From positions 62,001-126,000 of the forward strand of contig NZ_FOYM01000003.1 in the NCBI RefSeq assembly GCF_900115975.1: a stretch of 64,000 nucleotides of DNA, given 5' to 3'. Below the pieces are notes generated by a model that saw only the letters and a list, made by a program, of their open reading frames with translations, made no database searches and was not told the origin of the DNA. Position 1 is the first letter of the stretch; the number at the start of each line of letters is the position of its first letter. Shown in pieces: positions 17,449 through 28,037 of this stretch. The stretch is from Desulfoscipio geothermicus DSM 3669. Its GTDB lineage: Bacteria; Bacillota; Desulfotomaculia; Desulfotomaculales; Desulfallaceae. Both the position numbers and the translations under genes were made by a program.

Positions 17449-18132
17449 TTATTTACGCCTGCGTTTGGTTTTTTTGCCCGTTTTCGTGGTATTGGCCAGG
17501 CTGTCCAGACACTCGAAACCGTTTTGGGTCAGTTCAATGGTTTCCACTTCTTTGATTACCCGCAGGTCTTCTTCTGTTTCGGCATAAATAATATTCACAC
17601 TGTCGCAGTCCTTGCAGTGCAACTCCAGGCGATCGGGGAAAATATCCACCTCCACGTCCCGGTTGCCGCACTGGCAGTATAAAGCCCCCTGCTCGGCAAT
17701 GTCATGCAGAGAATTTAAAACTTCGTACATGATATCGGAGTTATTAAAGTATTCATCCTCTCTGTCGAGTTCGTCGGCCAGCGCTTCCATGGTTTCTTCG
17801 TGCGCCAGAGCCAGGACCCTGACTTCTTCTCCGGGCCCGATATACCCCAGTTCCAGGCCGGTTTCCTGGCAAAAAAGGTAGTTAACCTCGCCGGACCATA
17901 GCATTTTCCCGCTGAAAGTGCGCAGGTGCTTGGTTTCACATACCACGCAAGGCACCTGCAACCAGTAATTTTTACGGTTCTTGGTGGTTATGTTAAGTTT
18001 CACGGTTCCACATGAACACTTGATTTCTACATTTTTACATCCGCTGAAGGCAAAGCGTGATATTGTATGATAATCAAGTTTTCCGCATTCGGGGCACCGC
18101 ATGGCCAGTAGCGTATCAGTAACTATAATCAT
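17449..18132 (-). CDS. Conserved zinc-ribbon protein of unknown function
   Basis: This is a 227-residue cytoplasmic protein with several CxxC knuckles: MRCPECGKLDYH near the N-terminus, CSCGTVKLN, VPCVVCETKH and, in the second half, CQCGNRD with HCKDCDS. The spacing suggests two or more zinc ribbons. The C-terminal tail is very basic (KTGKKTKRRRK), which may bind nucleic acid. The start is ATG at 18132. It lies between fba and spo0F in a conserved housekeeping region. No catalytic motif is visible, so no function is proposed. Confidence 0.8.
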   Translation of the reverse strand: MIIVTDTLLAMRCPECGKLDYHTISRFAFSGCKNVEIKCSCGTVKLNITTKNRKNYWLQVPCVVCETKHLRTFSGKMLWSGEVNYLFCQETGLELGYIGPGEEVRVLALAHEETMEALADELDREDEYFNNSDIMYEVLNSLHDIAEQGALYCQCGNRDVEVDIFPDRLELHCKDCDSVNIIYAETEEDLRVIKEVETIELTQNGFECLDSLANTTKTGKKTKRRRK

Positions 18133-18201
18133 GGCTATCCCCCTGCCCTACTTTGTTTGCTGATATGTATGTTAATTCGACAACAATATCACAAATCCTT
18201 T

Positions 18202-18324
18202 TCCTCCTCAAAGCCTTCGCCGCCTTGAACACTTATTGGGGACATTCCTCCGACCCCAAAGCTATGACCCAAAAGAGAAGGTGTGTCCCCTTTCCTTATT
18301 TCTCCTTTTCGAACACTCACTTTA
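18202..18324. repeat. Family D element, interrupted copy
   Basis: This region shares ctcctcaaagccttcgccg and the following bases, plus the end ctccttttcgaacactcac, with the intact element at 20609-20760. The middle is replaced by a stretch bounded by ggggac and gtcccc (18237-18291). The end of the element lies inside the last codons of spo0F. Confidence 0.75.
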
Positions 18325-18715
18325 ACAGTGCCTTGTCAAGATCGTCTTGCGGTAGGTGATCCCTGACCAAACGCCTTAAATCATCCAGGTCAAAGGGTTT
18401 GCAAATATGTCCGCCGGCGCCCTTCCTTCCCGCTGCCTCCATAATTTCCAACTCGCCGTAGGCTGTCATCATAACCACCGTAGCGCTTTTGTCGATCTTC
18501 TTTATTTCATCAAGGGTTTCCAGGCCGTTCATGTTCGGCATCTTTATATCCAGCAGAATAAGATCAAATTCTTTCCGTTTAATTTTTTCCAGCGCTTCTT
18601 TGCCACTGGCGGCTTGATCAACAAGGTAGCCTTCATCCAGCAGGGCCTCGCAAATCAACCTGCGTACGCCGGCTTGATCATCAACCACAAGCAGATTATA
18701 AAGTTTGGCTGGCAT
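18317..18715 (-). CDS. spo0F: Sporulation phosphorelay response regulator Spo0F
   Basis: This is a single-domain receiver of 132 residues with no output domain. The acidic pair and phospho-site are LLVVDDQAG and LILLDIKMP, the switch threonine is in MMTAYGE, and the lysine is in CKPFDLDDL. In Bacillus Spo0F carries phosphate from sporulation kinases to Spo0B. I start at ATG 18715 (MPAKLYNLL) six bases after GGGAGGG. The last codons (TTA AAG TGA) come from the repeat that also ends pyrG. It lies between pyrG/sppA and fba, as in Bacillus, which supports the name. Confidence 0.88.
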   Translation of the reverse strand: MPAKLYNLLVVDDQAGVRRLICEALLDEGYLVDQAASGKEALEKIKRKEFDLILLDIKMPNMNGLETLDEIKKIDKSATVVMMTAYGELEIMEAAGRKGAGGHICKPFDLDDLRRLVRDHLPQDDLDKALLK

Positions 18716-18815
18716 GCTATTCCCTCCCATTTCAAGCCTATTGAACAAAACTTCGCCGGCGCGTATTAAATCCCTGCATAAAAATGTAATCTTTTATTTG
18801 ACAAATTTAATCTTT

Positions 18816-19586
18816 TTAAAACAATATCGGCCGGGGCATAGTGGAAAACGTAGTGCCAATAAACATCATTCCGATGATGAATAATACAACGAGCGCCAGG
18901 CCGGGCATAAGCACGGCCAGCGTCGCCCTGCCCGTACTGAACCGGTGCACCTCCCGCACACCGATGATCAACAGCACCACGCTCCAAATAAATATCCCCA
19001 AACTTAGCAGGCCGGAGAAAAATAAAACCGCTGAACCCGCCTGGATAAGCGCCAGTATAATATCCACCGGGATCATGAACACGGCGGGCAGCCCGGCCAC
19101 CCCGTATACGACAAAAACGCCCCGGGCGACACCCCTGCCGCCCAGCAATTCAGCCAGCAAGTGCAGCAAACCGGCCATGACAAACCATTTGACCACGCTG
19201 AAAATAAAACCGCCCGCTGAAAATAAAGGCAGTAACGAGTGCGTAAAAGCGTCCATACCCGGAAAGCCGGGAATGGGCATTTCCCCGAAATAGCGCGGGG
19301 CGGTAAGCAGACCCATTAAGGCCTCCGCCAGGTTTAATACAACAAAAATAATTACGGCCGCGCCGACGGGCGGCCTCTGAGCCAACCCGGCAAAAGTGCA
19401 TACCGGGTCAAAAAGCACCCCGTAGACAATATCCAGCACGCCGTTTTTATCCTGGTTGTTATTACCGATATTATCCCTTTGTTCCGCCGGATATACATTT
19501 TTTTCTTTCGTTTCTTCGGGCATAGCTCCGCTATCCACCGGTTCATTTTGCCGGTTCTCCAGATCGTTTTTTTCCTGGTAGTCCAA
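18816..19586 (-). CDS. Yip1-domain membrane protein
   Basis: This is a 256-residue protein. An acidic, hydrophilic N-terminus of about 55 residues precedes five membrane helices in the arrangement of bacterial Yip1/YIP1-like proteins (DIVYGVLFDPVCTFAGLAQRP, then LLHLLAELLGG and YGVAGLPAVFMIPVD). The family's function in bacteria is not settled. It is 15 bases downstream of sppA and probably shares its transcript. The start is ATG at 19586. Confidence 0.75.
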   Translation of the reverse strand: MDYQEKNDLENRQNEPVDSGAMPEETKEKNVYPAEQRDNIGNNNQDKNGVLDIVYGVLFDPVCTFAGLAQRPPVGAAVIIFVVLNLAEALMGLLTAPRYFGEMPIPGFPGMDAFTHSLLPLFSAGGFIFSVVKWFVMAGLLHLLAELLGGRGVARGVFVVYGVAGLPAVFMIPVDIILALIQAGSAVLFFSGLLSLGIFIWSVVLLIIGVREVHRFSTGRATLAVLMPGLALVVLFIIGMMFIGTTFSTMPRPILF

Positions 19587-19601
19587 AACATTACCCCCAT
19601 A

Positions 19602-20510
19602 TTACTTTGTTAACAGGTCGTACGGCTGCCGGGCGACCGGGTAAAACGCCGGCATACCCACCTTAATCCGGCTCACGGCTTCCCACAGGGAATGTTCCGG
19701 CGCCAACTCGACAACCCGGGGCCGGCCACGAATACCGGCTAAGTCCGCCGCAATGTCCAGGGCGTCATAAAAGTTGCCCAATTCATCCACCAGGCCATTT
19801 TCCAGCGCCTGGCTGCCGGTAAAAACGCGCCCGTCGGCCAATTTTCTCACCTGGGCGGGGTCCAGGTCCCGGCCGTCCGAGACCGTGGCCACAAATTGCT
19901 CGTACATATCATTAACCATGCTCTGGAATATCTGCTGTTCTTCCGGAGTAATGTCCCTGGCCGGTGAGCCCATGTCTTTGTGCGGCCCGCTTTTAAACAC
20001 AACCGGGTCCATCCCCAGCTTTTCATACAGGCCCTGCAAATCCTGGGTTTCCATGATTACGCCGATGCTGCCCGTTATGCTGCCGGGGTTCGCGACTATT
20101 TTATCACAGCGGGAAGCGATCCAGTACCCGCCGGAGGCGGCCACGTCGCCCATGGAGACCACCACTTTTTTGCCCGCCCGGCGCAGGCGGTCCACTTCCA
20201 GAGCTATTTCCTGGGACGCCGCCGTTGTACCGCCCGGGGTATTCAGGCGCAGCACCACCGCTTTTATAGAGGGGTCCCGGGCGGCCCTGCGCAATTGCTC
20301 CATAACGCTTTCCGAGCCCGCCACGGCGGCAAACAGCCCGCCGGAATCGGTCCCGCTGACAATCATACCACTGATGCGGATAACGCCTATGGCACTGTCG
20401 GATGAAGGTTTACCGTAATCAATTTTACCGCCCCGCCCCAGAACGGCGGCCGCCAGCAAAGAGACAGCGGTTATGCCGATAATCAGGCCCGCTATTATTT
20501 TACGCTTCAA
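19602..20510 (-). CDS. sppA: Signal peptide peptidase SppA
   Basis: This is a membrane serine protease that degrades cleaved signal peptides, 302 residues, the short Bacillus-type form. It has one N-terminal helix (IAGLIIGITAVSLLAAAVLG). The nucleophile region is GDVAASGGYWIAS, and the lysine general base is in the region following KSGPHKDMGS. Motifs NTPGGTTAASQE and GSITGSIGV are conserved in the ClpP/crotonase fold. It is followed by a Yip1-like gene. Confidence 0.92.
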   Translation of the reverse strand: MKRKIIAGLIIGITAVSLLAAAVLGRGGKIDYGKPSSDSAIGVIRISGMIVSGTDSGGLFAAVAGSESVMEQLRRAARDPSIKAVVLRLNTPGGTTAASQEIALEVDRLRRAGKKVVVSMGDVAASGGYWIASRCDKIVANPGSITGSIGVIMETQDLQGLYEKLGMDPVVFKSGPHKDMGSPARDITPEEQQIFQSMVNDMYEQFVATVSDGRDLDPAQVRKLADGRVFTGSQALENGLVDELGNFYDALDIAADLAGIRGRPRVVELAPEHSLWEAVSRIKVGMPAFYPVARQPYDLLTK

Positions 20511-20540
20511 TATTGCTTCACTACCTTTCCAAAAGCTTAT

Positions 20541-20571
20541 GAAAAACAGCTTTGGTTATTCCCAAAGCTGT
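20541..20571 (-). terminator. Rho-independent terminator downstream of pyrG
   Basis: On the minus strand ACAGCTTTGG pairs with CCAAAGCTGT around a short loop and is followed by TTTTTC. It lies about 180 bases after the pyrG stop, beyond the family D element, and 30 bases before the sppA start. Confidence 0.75.
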
Positions 20572-20608
20572 CTGCCTGCGCCATTCGATGTCTTTCACTT
20601 TAAGAAGA

Positions 20609-22384
<1,776 letters not shown>

Positions 22385-22452
22385 TTACTTATTCTATACA
22401 CGCTGCAGAGACATGTCAATAAGTGTTTCCGAAAGCCCATGGCTAAAACTGC

Positions 22453-22617
22453 TTATTCCCAGCCGAAAAAGCGGGTGGCGGCCATGTAGCCCAGAAAAAG
22501 CCCCACAATGCCCATGACGCCGGCCGGGGTGGGCGGGGCGGGAACGGGCAGTTTGAGCCTGGCAAAAATAAGGCCCACCACGAAACCGGCGATGGTGGCC
22601 ATAATCACTTCGCGCAT
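22453..22617 (-). CDS. XapX-domain small membrane protein
   Basis: This is a 54-residue protein with two membrane helices of the XapX/DUF1427 family. It reads MREVIMATIAGFVVGLIFAR, then PVPAPPTPAGVMGIVGLFLG and a short end MAATRFFGWE. The proline-rich loop between the helices is the family's signature. The start is ATG at 22617 after a run of six G (AAGGGGGG). It follows argS by eleven bases and is probably co-transcribed with it. The function of the family is unknown. Confidence 0.8.
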   Translation of the reverse strand: MREVIMATIAGFVVGLIFARLKLPVPAPPTPAGVMGIVGLFLGYMAATRFFGWE

Positions 22618-22628
22618 GGGAACCCCCC

Positions 22629-24323
22629 TTACATTTTATCGGGCGCGCTGACACCCAGAAGCCCCAGGGCGTTGCGCAGCACCACCCGGGTAGCTTCCAT
22701 TAAAAGGAGCCGGGCGTTACTCAATTCTACGTCTTCGGTAATCACCCGGTGTACGTTATAAAAGCTGTGCAGCAGGCCGGCCACTTCATGCACGTACCGG
22801 GCAATGCGATGCGGAGCCAGTTGGCGGGCCGCCAAGGCCACTTCCTCCGGAAAATCCGCCAGGTGGCGGGCCAGGGCCAGTTCAGCCTCTTCCCGCAGCA
22901 GTTCCAGGTTTACGCCGGCGGGGTCGGGCATTTGGCGCCCCTGCTCGGCCAACTGGCGGAAAATGCTGCAAATGCGGGCGTGGGCATACTGCACGTAGTA
23001 TACCGGGTTATCATTGGACTGGGTGCGAGCCAGGTCCAGGTCAAAATCCAAATGGCTGTCGGCGCTGCGCATCACAAAGAAGTAACGGGCGGCGTCCCGG
23101 CCCACCTCTTCCATCAGCTCTTCCAGGGTGACAAACTGGCCGGTGCGCTTGGACATGCGCACTATCTCCCCCCCGCGGAACAACCTGACCAGCTGCATGA
23201 TGACCACATCCAGCGCGTCCGAATCATAACCAAGAGCCGCCATGGCGCCCTTCATCCGGGGTACGTGGCCGTGGTGGTCGGCGCCCCATATATTGATCAC
23301 CCGGTCGAAGCCGCGCTCAAACTTATCCCGGTGGTAGGCGATATCCGCCGCAAAATAGGTGGGAATGCCGTTCTTGCGCACCACCACTTCATCTTTTTCC
23401 ACGCCGAAATCACTGGCCTTGAACCACAGGGCCCCGTCACGCTCGTAAAGCCGGCCCCGCTCCCGCAGCTGCTGCAAAGTCTCGTCCACTTTCCCGGTGT
23501 CGTGCAGCGATTGTTCGGAAAACCAGACGTCATACTGCACCCCGAACTCAGCCAGGGCCTTTTTAATACCGCCGATTTTTTCCGCCAGGGCGTACTGCAC
23601 CAAAGTATCCAGCCGGGCCCGCCGGTCGGCGTCCAGCAGCTTGTCCCCGTGCTGTTCTATGTAATGACGGACGGTGTCCACAATATCCTGCCCGTGATAG
23701 CCGCCCTCGGGCACTTCACCCTCCCGGCCCAGCAGTTGAAAATAACGGGCTTCCAGGGAAAGGCCGAAGTTTTTAATTTGATTGCCGGCGTCGTTTATGT
23801 AATATTCGCGGGACACCTGCCAACCGGCAAAATCCAGGATGGCGGCAATGCTGTCGCCAAGTGCCGCGCCCCGGGCGTTACCCATGTGCAGCAAGCCGGT
23901 GGGGTTGGCGCTGACAAATTCCACCTGCACCCTTTTCCCATCCACCAGCCGCACCCGGCCGTAATCCGCCTGCTGCCGCACCGCCAGGGGCACCGCTTCC
24001 AGCACCCACCGGGGGTCCAGGTGAAAATTGATAAATCCCGGTCCGGCCACCTCCACACGCTCCAGCCAGCGCAAGCCGCGGGGCAGGTTTTCCAGCAGCG
24101 TTTCCGCTATTTTACGGGGCGCCATCCGGGCCTGTTTGGGCAGCAGCATAGCCAGGTTGGCGGCAAAATCCCCGTGCTCCCGCTCCCGGGGCACCTCCAC
24201 CACAAAATCGGGCATGTCCACCGGCGGCAGTTGCCCCGCCTCCACCGCCGCCGCCAACGCGTCCGCCAGGGCCCCGCGCAATCCTTCCCGCATTTTCTCC
24301 ACAACACCGCTTATACCACTCAT
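22629..24323 (-). CDS. argS: Arginyl-tRNA synthetase
   Basis: This is a class I aminoacyl-tRNA synthetase of 564 residues. It has the HIGH-type motif TGLLHMGNARGAALGD and the KMSKS-type sequence VRMSKRTGQFV. The N-terminal Add-1 domain and the C-terminal anticodon-binding DALR domain (LHSFYNVHRV, region 450-564) are complete. The start is ATG at 24323. A family B repeat arm lies just upstream (24348-24384), between this gene and the divergent RAYT gene. Confidence 0.97.
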   Translation of the reverse strand: MSGISGVVEKMREGLRGALADALAAAVEAGQLPPVDMPDFVVEVPREREHGDFAANLAMLLPKQARMAPRKIAETLLENLPRGLRWLERVEVAGPGFINFHLDPRWVLEAVPLAVRQQADYGRVRLVDGKRVQVEFVSANPTGLLHMGNARGAALGDSIAAILDFAGWQVSREYYINDAGNQIKNFGLSLEARYFQLLGREGEVPEGGYHGQDIVDTVRHYIEQHGDKLLDADRRARLDTLVQYALAEKIGGIKKALAEFGVQYDVWFSEQSLHDTGKVDETLQQLRERGRLYERDGALWFKASDFGVEKDEVVVRKNGIPTYFAADIAYHRDKFERGFDRVINIWGADHHGHVPRMKGAMAALGYDSDALDVVIMQLVRLFRGGEIVRMSKRTGQFVTLEELMEEVGRDAARYFFVMRSADSHLDFDLDLARTQSNDNPVYYVQYAHARICSIFRQLAEQGRQMPDPAGVNLELLREEAELALARHLADFPEEVALAARQLAPHRIARYVHEVAGLLHSFYNVHRVITEDVELSNARLLLMEATRVVLRNALGLLGVSAPDKM

Positions 24324-24347
24324 TGTTTACTATCAGCCTCCTCTTTT

Positions 24348-24384
24348 GGTGCCGGGTGTTGAAAGTTAAATTGTTGAAAGTTAC
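24348..24384. repeat. Family B arm left of the RAYT gene
   Basis: The sequence ggtgccgggtgttgaaag and then a shorter half-copy ttgttgaaagttac lie 72 bases before the transposase start. They face the arm at 25449-25484 in inverted orientation. Confidence 0.85.
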
Positions 24385-24455
24385 TTTGCCTGTGGTAAAA
24401 TAATGTAAATTATACAGCACATTGATAAAACAATACAGAACGGAGGTAAAAGGGA

Positions 24456-25346
24456 TTGGGACGAACTCCTCGTCTTTCGGCACCAGATACAGTATACCAC
24501 GTAATCTGCCGGGGGAATAACAGGCAAAAAATTTTCATGAACAACCGTGATTATTTTAAATACCTGGAATTCTGGCGTCATTACAAAAAAGAGCTAAACG
24601 TTACAATTTACGCCTATGTTCTGATGCCCAACCACGTGCACTGGTTGCTGAAAACAGGCGAGACACCCCTGCCGGAAATAATTCATCGCATACACAGTAA
24701 TTATGCGCGATGGTTTAATTACAGGCATGAAAGGGTGGGGCATTTATTCCAGGGACGCTATAAATCCATTATTTGCAAAGAAGATTCTTACCTGCTGACA
24801 CTGGCAAGATATATTCATTTGAATCCGGTCCGGGCCGGTCTGACCAAAAAAGTCCATCTCTACCCATGGAGCAGTTACCACAGCTACTCCGGGCAAGGGG
24901 ACCACCTGGTGGATACAGCCTTTCTATTAAGTTATTTTAACCAAAATCCGGATCAAGCCCGTTTAAGTTTCATTAATTTTACCCATGACTTATCCAATGA
25001 AGAGCCACAACAATATACTTATTATCAATATACATTGCCACAAAAAGAAAAACGGCAATTAATGCCATCTTCTAATTTAAAGCAAACATGCAATGATTGT
25101 GTTCAAACCGGAATCCAAAACAAACCAAAAAACGTTATAAGTCTTGAATATATTACAAAGTGGGTTGCAGAAAGCACCGGTATAACCTTGCCGGAATTAA
25201 AAAGCAACAAGCAAAGTCACCAACACATACTGGCCAGGGGCCTGTTCATAAAGTTAGCCGTGGGGGAGGCCGGCATAAAGCGCAGTTTGGTAGCAAAATA
25301 CCTTAACAAAGATCGTTCTACGATAACCAAAGTATTAAAGAAATAG
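24456..25346 (+). CDS. REP-associated tyrosine transposase (RAYT) with DnaA-like C-terminal domain
   Basis: This is a Y1-type single-strand nuclease related to IS200 transposases, 296 residues. The HUH motif is seen as MPNHVHWLL (His-x-His, near residue 55). The catalytic tyrosine is expected in LARYIHLNPVRAGL near residue 120. The N-terminus TPRLSAPDTVYHVICRGNN is typical of TnpA_REP. The last 65 residues (VGEAGIKRSLVAKYLNKDR) resemble the DnaA C-terminal helix-turn-helix found in many Firmicute RAYTs. The start is TTG at 24456 after GGAGGTAAAAG. Inverted family B repeats flank it on both sides, supporting a role in spreading those repeats. Confidence 0.92.
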   Translation: MGRTPRLSAPDTVYHVICRGNNRQKIFMNNRDYFKYLEFWRHYKKELNVTIYAYVLMPNHVHWLLKTGETPLPEIIHRIHSNYARWFNYRHERVGHLFQGRYKSIICKEDSYLLTLARYIHLNPVRAGLTKKVHLYPWSSYHSYSGQGDHLVDTAFLLSYFNQNPDQARLSFINFTHDLSNEEPQQYTYYQYTLPQKEKRQLMPSSNLKQTCNDCVQTGIQNKPKNVISLEYITKWVAESTGITLPELKSNKQSHQHILARGLFIKLAVGEAGIKRSLVAKYLNKDRSTITKVLKK

Positions 25347-25448
25347 TCCAATAACCACATGCCTCCCCGGGCTGTACAGTTAAGGGAAAAGTTTATAGAA
25401 TCAATTCAGCAACTGTCCACCCGCTCTCGGGGCCGTAATTGATTTTAT

Positions 25449-25484
25449 AACTTTCAACACTTTCACCTTTCAACACCCGGCACC
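25449..25484. repeat. Family B arm right of the RAYT gene, entering iorB
   Basis: The sequence ctttcaacactttcacc followed by tttcaacacccggcacc is the inverted partner of 24348-24384. Bases 25470-25484 encode the last four residues and the stop of iorB. Confidence 0.85.
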
Positions 25485-26057
25485 AAAGTTGAAGCCGGCG
25501 GTGAAGGCGGCGTTATTTACTTCCAGGAAACGGGGCGGCACCGTGGCCGCCAGGGCCTCCCGCCAGGTTGTTTCTTCTATGGGTAGTTTTTTGGCCAGCG
25601 CGCCCAGCAGCACCACGTTGGCCGCTTTGGCGTTGCCGCATTCAACAGCCGTCTTGAGGGCATCCAGCACCTGCACATCGGCCACCCGGTCTTTAATTTG
25701 TTCAATGATGCCGGCGGGATATTCGGCAGCGCCCGCCAGCACGGGCACCGGGTAAATTTGCTGGTTGTTGATGATTATGGCGCCGCCCGGTTTGAGATAG
25801 GGCAGCCAGCGCAATGCCTCCAGTTGCTCAAAGGCCAGGATGATATCGGCCTCGCCCTCGGAAATCAGCGGCGAATAAACCTTTTCCCCCAGGCGCAACT
25901 GGGTTACCACGCTGCCGCCCCGCTGGGCCATGCCGTGAATTTCGGACATTTTGATATCGTAGCCCACTGCCCGGGCGGCTGCCGCCGTCACTTTGCTGGC
26001 CAGGATGGTGCCCTGGCCGCCGACTCCCACCATGAGAATGTCCACCGGTTTAAGCAT
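25470..26057 (-). CDS. iorB: Indolepyruvate:ferredoxin oxidoreductase, beta subunit
   Basis: This is the gamma-type subunit of the 2-oxoacid:ferredoxin oxidoreductase that oxidises aryl-pyruvates to aryl-acetyl-CoA. The 195-residue protein has the VGVGGQGTILASKV beginning and SEIHGMAQRGGSVVTQLR, both diagnostic. ATG 26057 overlaps the iorA stop (ATGCTTAA), so the subunits are coupled. The last residues, GAGC then TGA, are encoded by the family B repeat arm, so the native C-terminus seems to have been replaced. The protein is otherwise of normal length. Confidence 0.93.
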   Translation of the reverse strand: MLKPVDILMVGVGGQGTILASKVTAAAARAVGYDIKMSEIHGMAQRGGSVVTQLRLGEKVYSPLISEGEADIILAFEQLEALRWLPYLKPGGAIIINNQQIYPVPVLAGAAEYPAGIIEQIKDRVADVQVLDALKTAVECGNAKAANVVLLGALAKKLPIEETTWREALAATVPPRFLEVNNAAFTAGFNFGAGC

Positions 26058-27807
26058 CGGCGCTCCCACCTTTCATCGCTCCGGTTTTGCATACTTGTAC
26101 GCACAAATTGCATCCCACGCATAAATTGGCGTTTACCGAAGCTTTTTTATCGGCCACCGAAATGGCCGGGCAGCTCAGTTTCAAGCACATTTTACACCCC
26201 TTGCAATTTTCCTGGTCCACCGTCACCGCGGACCTGGCTTCCCGTTTAATCAGCGCGCAGGGGCGGCGGGCAATGATTACCGACGGACCCGGCGCAGCCG
26301 CCTCGGCCTGGATTACTTCCTTGACCCGGGCCATATCCAGGGGGTCCACCACCTCTACCCGCTTGACCCCCAGGGACCGGCACAACATGGTCAGGTCAAC
26401 CTCGGGGGCTTCCCGACCCATCAGGGTCCGGCCCGTGGCCGGGTGATCCTGGTGCCCCGTCATGGCGGTGGTGCGGTTATCTAAAATAATGACGGTGATG
26501 TCGCTGTTGTTATATACCGCGTTCAATAGGCCGGTGATACCGGAATGCAGGAAGGTGGAATCGCCGATCACGGCCACGGTGCGACCCTTCAGGTCCGGCA
26601 CCGCCTTATCTATCCCGTGGGCCATGCCGATGCTGGCCCCCATGCACACGCAGGTATCAATCCCTTCCAGAGGGGGCAGCCCGCCCAGGGTGTAACAGCC
26701 GATGTCCCCGGTCACTGTCAATTTAAGCTGCTGCAGCGTGTAAAACACGCCCCGGTGCGGGCACCCCGGGCACAGCACCGGCGGGCGGGGCGGCGCCTGG
26801 GGCAGCCCGGCGGCCGGGTTTTGCTCCCGGGCCTGTGCCGGCAGCACGCCGGCCTCCGCGAACTTGCGCCGCACCAGTCCCTGATCGAATTCGCCGGTCA
26901 CCGGGAATAACTCCTTGCCGACAACCTCAATGCCCAGCATGCGGATTTGCTCTTCCAAGTAAGGTTCCAGTTCCTCCACCACGTACAATTTCTCCACCCG
27001 GGCGGCGAACTTTTTAATCATATTAAGCGGCAGCGGGTTGGTCATGCCCAGTTTCAACACCGACGCGCCGGGCAGCACTTCCCGCACCAACTGGTAGCTG
27101 ATGCCGCTGGTAATTACACCCACTTTATTGTCGCCCTCGATGACAAAATTGACCGGTGACTGTTCGCTGTACGCCGCCAGCCTGTCCATCCTTTCGGCCA
27201 GGCTGACCCGCCGCAGGCGACCGAAGGCGGGGACCATTAAGTTCTTCTTAACATCCTTGCAATAAGGTTTTATTTCGCGACTTCCGGGCTCGCCCAGTTC
27301 CACCATGCTCTGGGAGTGGGCTACCCGGGTGGTGATGCGCAGCATTACGGGGATATCGAATTCTTCGCTGATGGAAAGACCCAGGCCCACCATGTCCTTG
27401 GCTTCCTGGCTGTCGGACGGCTCCAGCATGGCCACTTTGGCAAACCTGGCGTAGTAGCGATTATCCTGTTCGTTCTGGGAACTGTGCATGCCCGGGTCAT
27501 CGGCGGAAACCAGCACCAGACCGCCGTTGACGCCCGTATAGGCGGCAGTGAAAAGCGGATCGGCGGCCACGTTGACGCCCACGTGCTTCATAGTGACCAG
27601 TGCCCGGGCGCCGGCCATGGCGGCCCCGATGCCCACCTCCAGGGCCACTTTTTCGTTGGGGGCCCATTCACAGTAAACATCCCGGTATTTGGAAAGGTTC
27701 TCCAAAATTTCCGTGCTTGGGGTGCCGGGGTAGCCTGCCGCCAGGGTAACGCCATATTCGTAAGCGCCTCTGGCAATGGCGGCGTTGCCGGTTAGCAGTT
27801 CTTTCAA
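26050..27807 (-). CDS. iorA: Indolepyruvate:ferredoxin oxidoreductase, alpha subunit
   Basis: This is the thiamine-diphosphate-containing subunit, about 585 residues, oxygen-sensitive and cytoplasmic. The pyrimidine-binding half begins GNAAIARGAYEYG and AAGYPGTPSTE; the TPP domain contains GDIGCYTLGG and GDSTFLHSG. The C-terminus carries two 4Fe-4S clusters (CKGCKMCLKLSC and CVGCNLCVQVC). The TTG at 27807 (MKELLTGNAAIARG) has GGAGGG six bases before it, so I prefer it to the upstream ATG that overlaps that site. It follows phenylacetate-CoA ligase after a family A hairpin. The operon would oxidise aryl-pyruvates from aromatic amino acids. Confidence 0.95.
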   Translation of the reverse strand: MKELLTGNAAIARGAYEYGVTLAAGYPGTPSTEILENLSKYRDVYCEWAPNEKVALEVGIGAAMAGARALVTMKHVGVNVAADPLFTAAYTGVNGGLVLVSADDPGMHSSQNEQDNRYYARFAKVAMLEPSDSQEAKDMVGLGLSISEEFDIPVMLRITTRVAHSQSMVELGEPGSREIKPYCKDVKKNLMVPAFGRLRRVSLAERMDRLAAYSEQSPVNFVIEGDNKVGVITSGISYQLVREVLPGASVLKLGMTNPLPLNMIKKFAARVEKLYVVEELEPYLEEQIRMLGIEVVGKELFPVTGEFDQGLVRRKFAEAGVLPAQAREQNPAAGLPQAPPRPPVLCPGCPHRGVFYTLQQLKLTVTGDIGCYTLGGLPPLEGIDTCVCMGASIGMAHGIDKAVPDLKGRTVAVIGDSTFLHSGITGLLNAVYNNSDITVIILDNRTTAMTGHQDHPATGRTLMGREAPEVDLTMLCRSLGVKRVEVVDPLDMARVKEVIQAEAAAPGPSVIIARRPCALIKREARSAVTVDQENCKGCKMCLKLSCPAISVADKKASVNANLCVGCNLCVQVCKTGAMKGGSADA

Positions 27808-27939
27808 AATTTTTCCCTCCATTTGGTTGTCGGTTCTTAAGGATGCCTCATCTATATTGAAAAAAAATGTGCGGGGCGGGTTGTCCCCCGCAAGTGATGT
27901 ATCGGAGCAACCTGCACGATTTTCATCCCTCTGATTATG

Positions 27940-28008
27940 CCGCGGTAAAAAGGGTACAGGCACCATTTTCAAAGAACGAAAATGGTGCCAGTCCCCTTTT
28001 TACCGCGG
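27940..28008. repeat. Family A palindrome with CCGCGG clamp
   Basis: A hairpin lies between paaK and iorA. Outer ccgcggtaaaaa / tttttaccgcgg arms enclose a family A core (gtacaggcaccattttc / gaaaatggtgccagtcccc). It would interrupt the operon as an mRNA stem-loop of almost 70 bases. Confidence 0.85.
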
Positions 28009-28037
28009 TGACGCGCTAGCGGCATGGGGGTCTATCC

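Noticed and set aside
22749-24362. 537-codon plus-strand open frame opposite argS
   Set aside because: The minus strand encodes a complete arginyl-tRNA synthetase; the composition of the opposite frame (His, Gly, Pro, Gln rich) is that of an antisense shadow.
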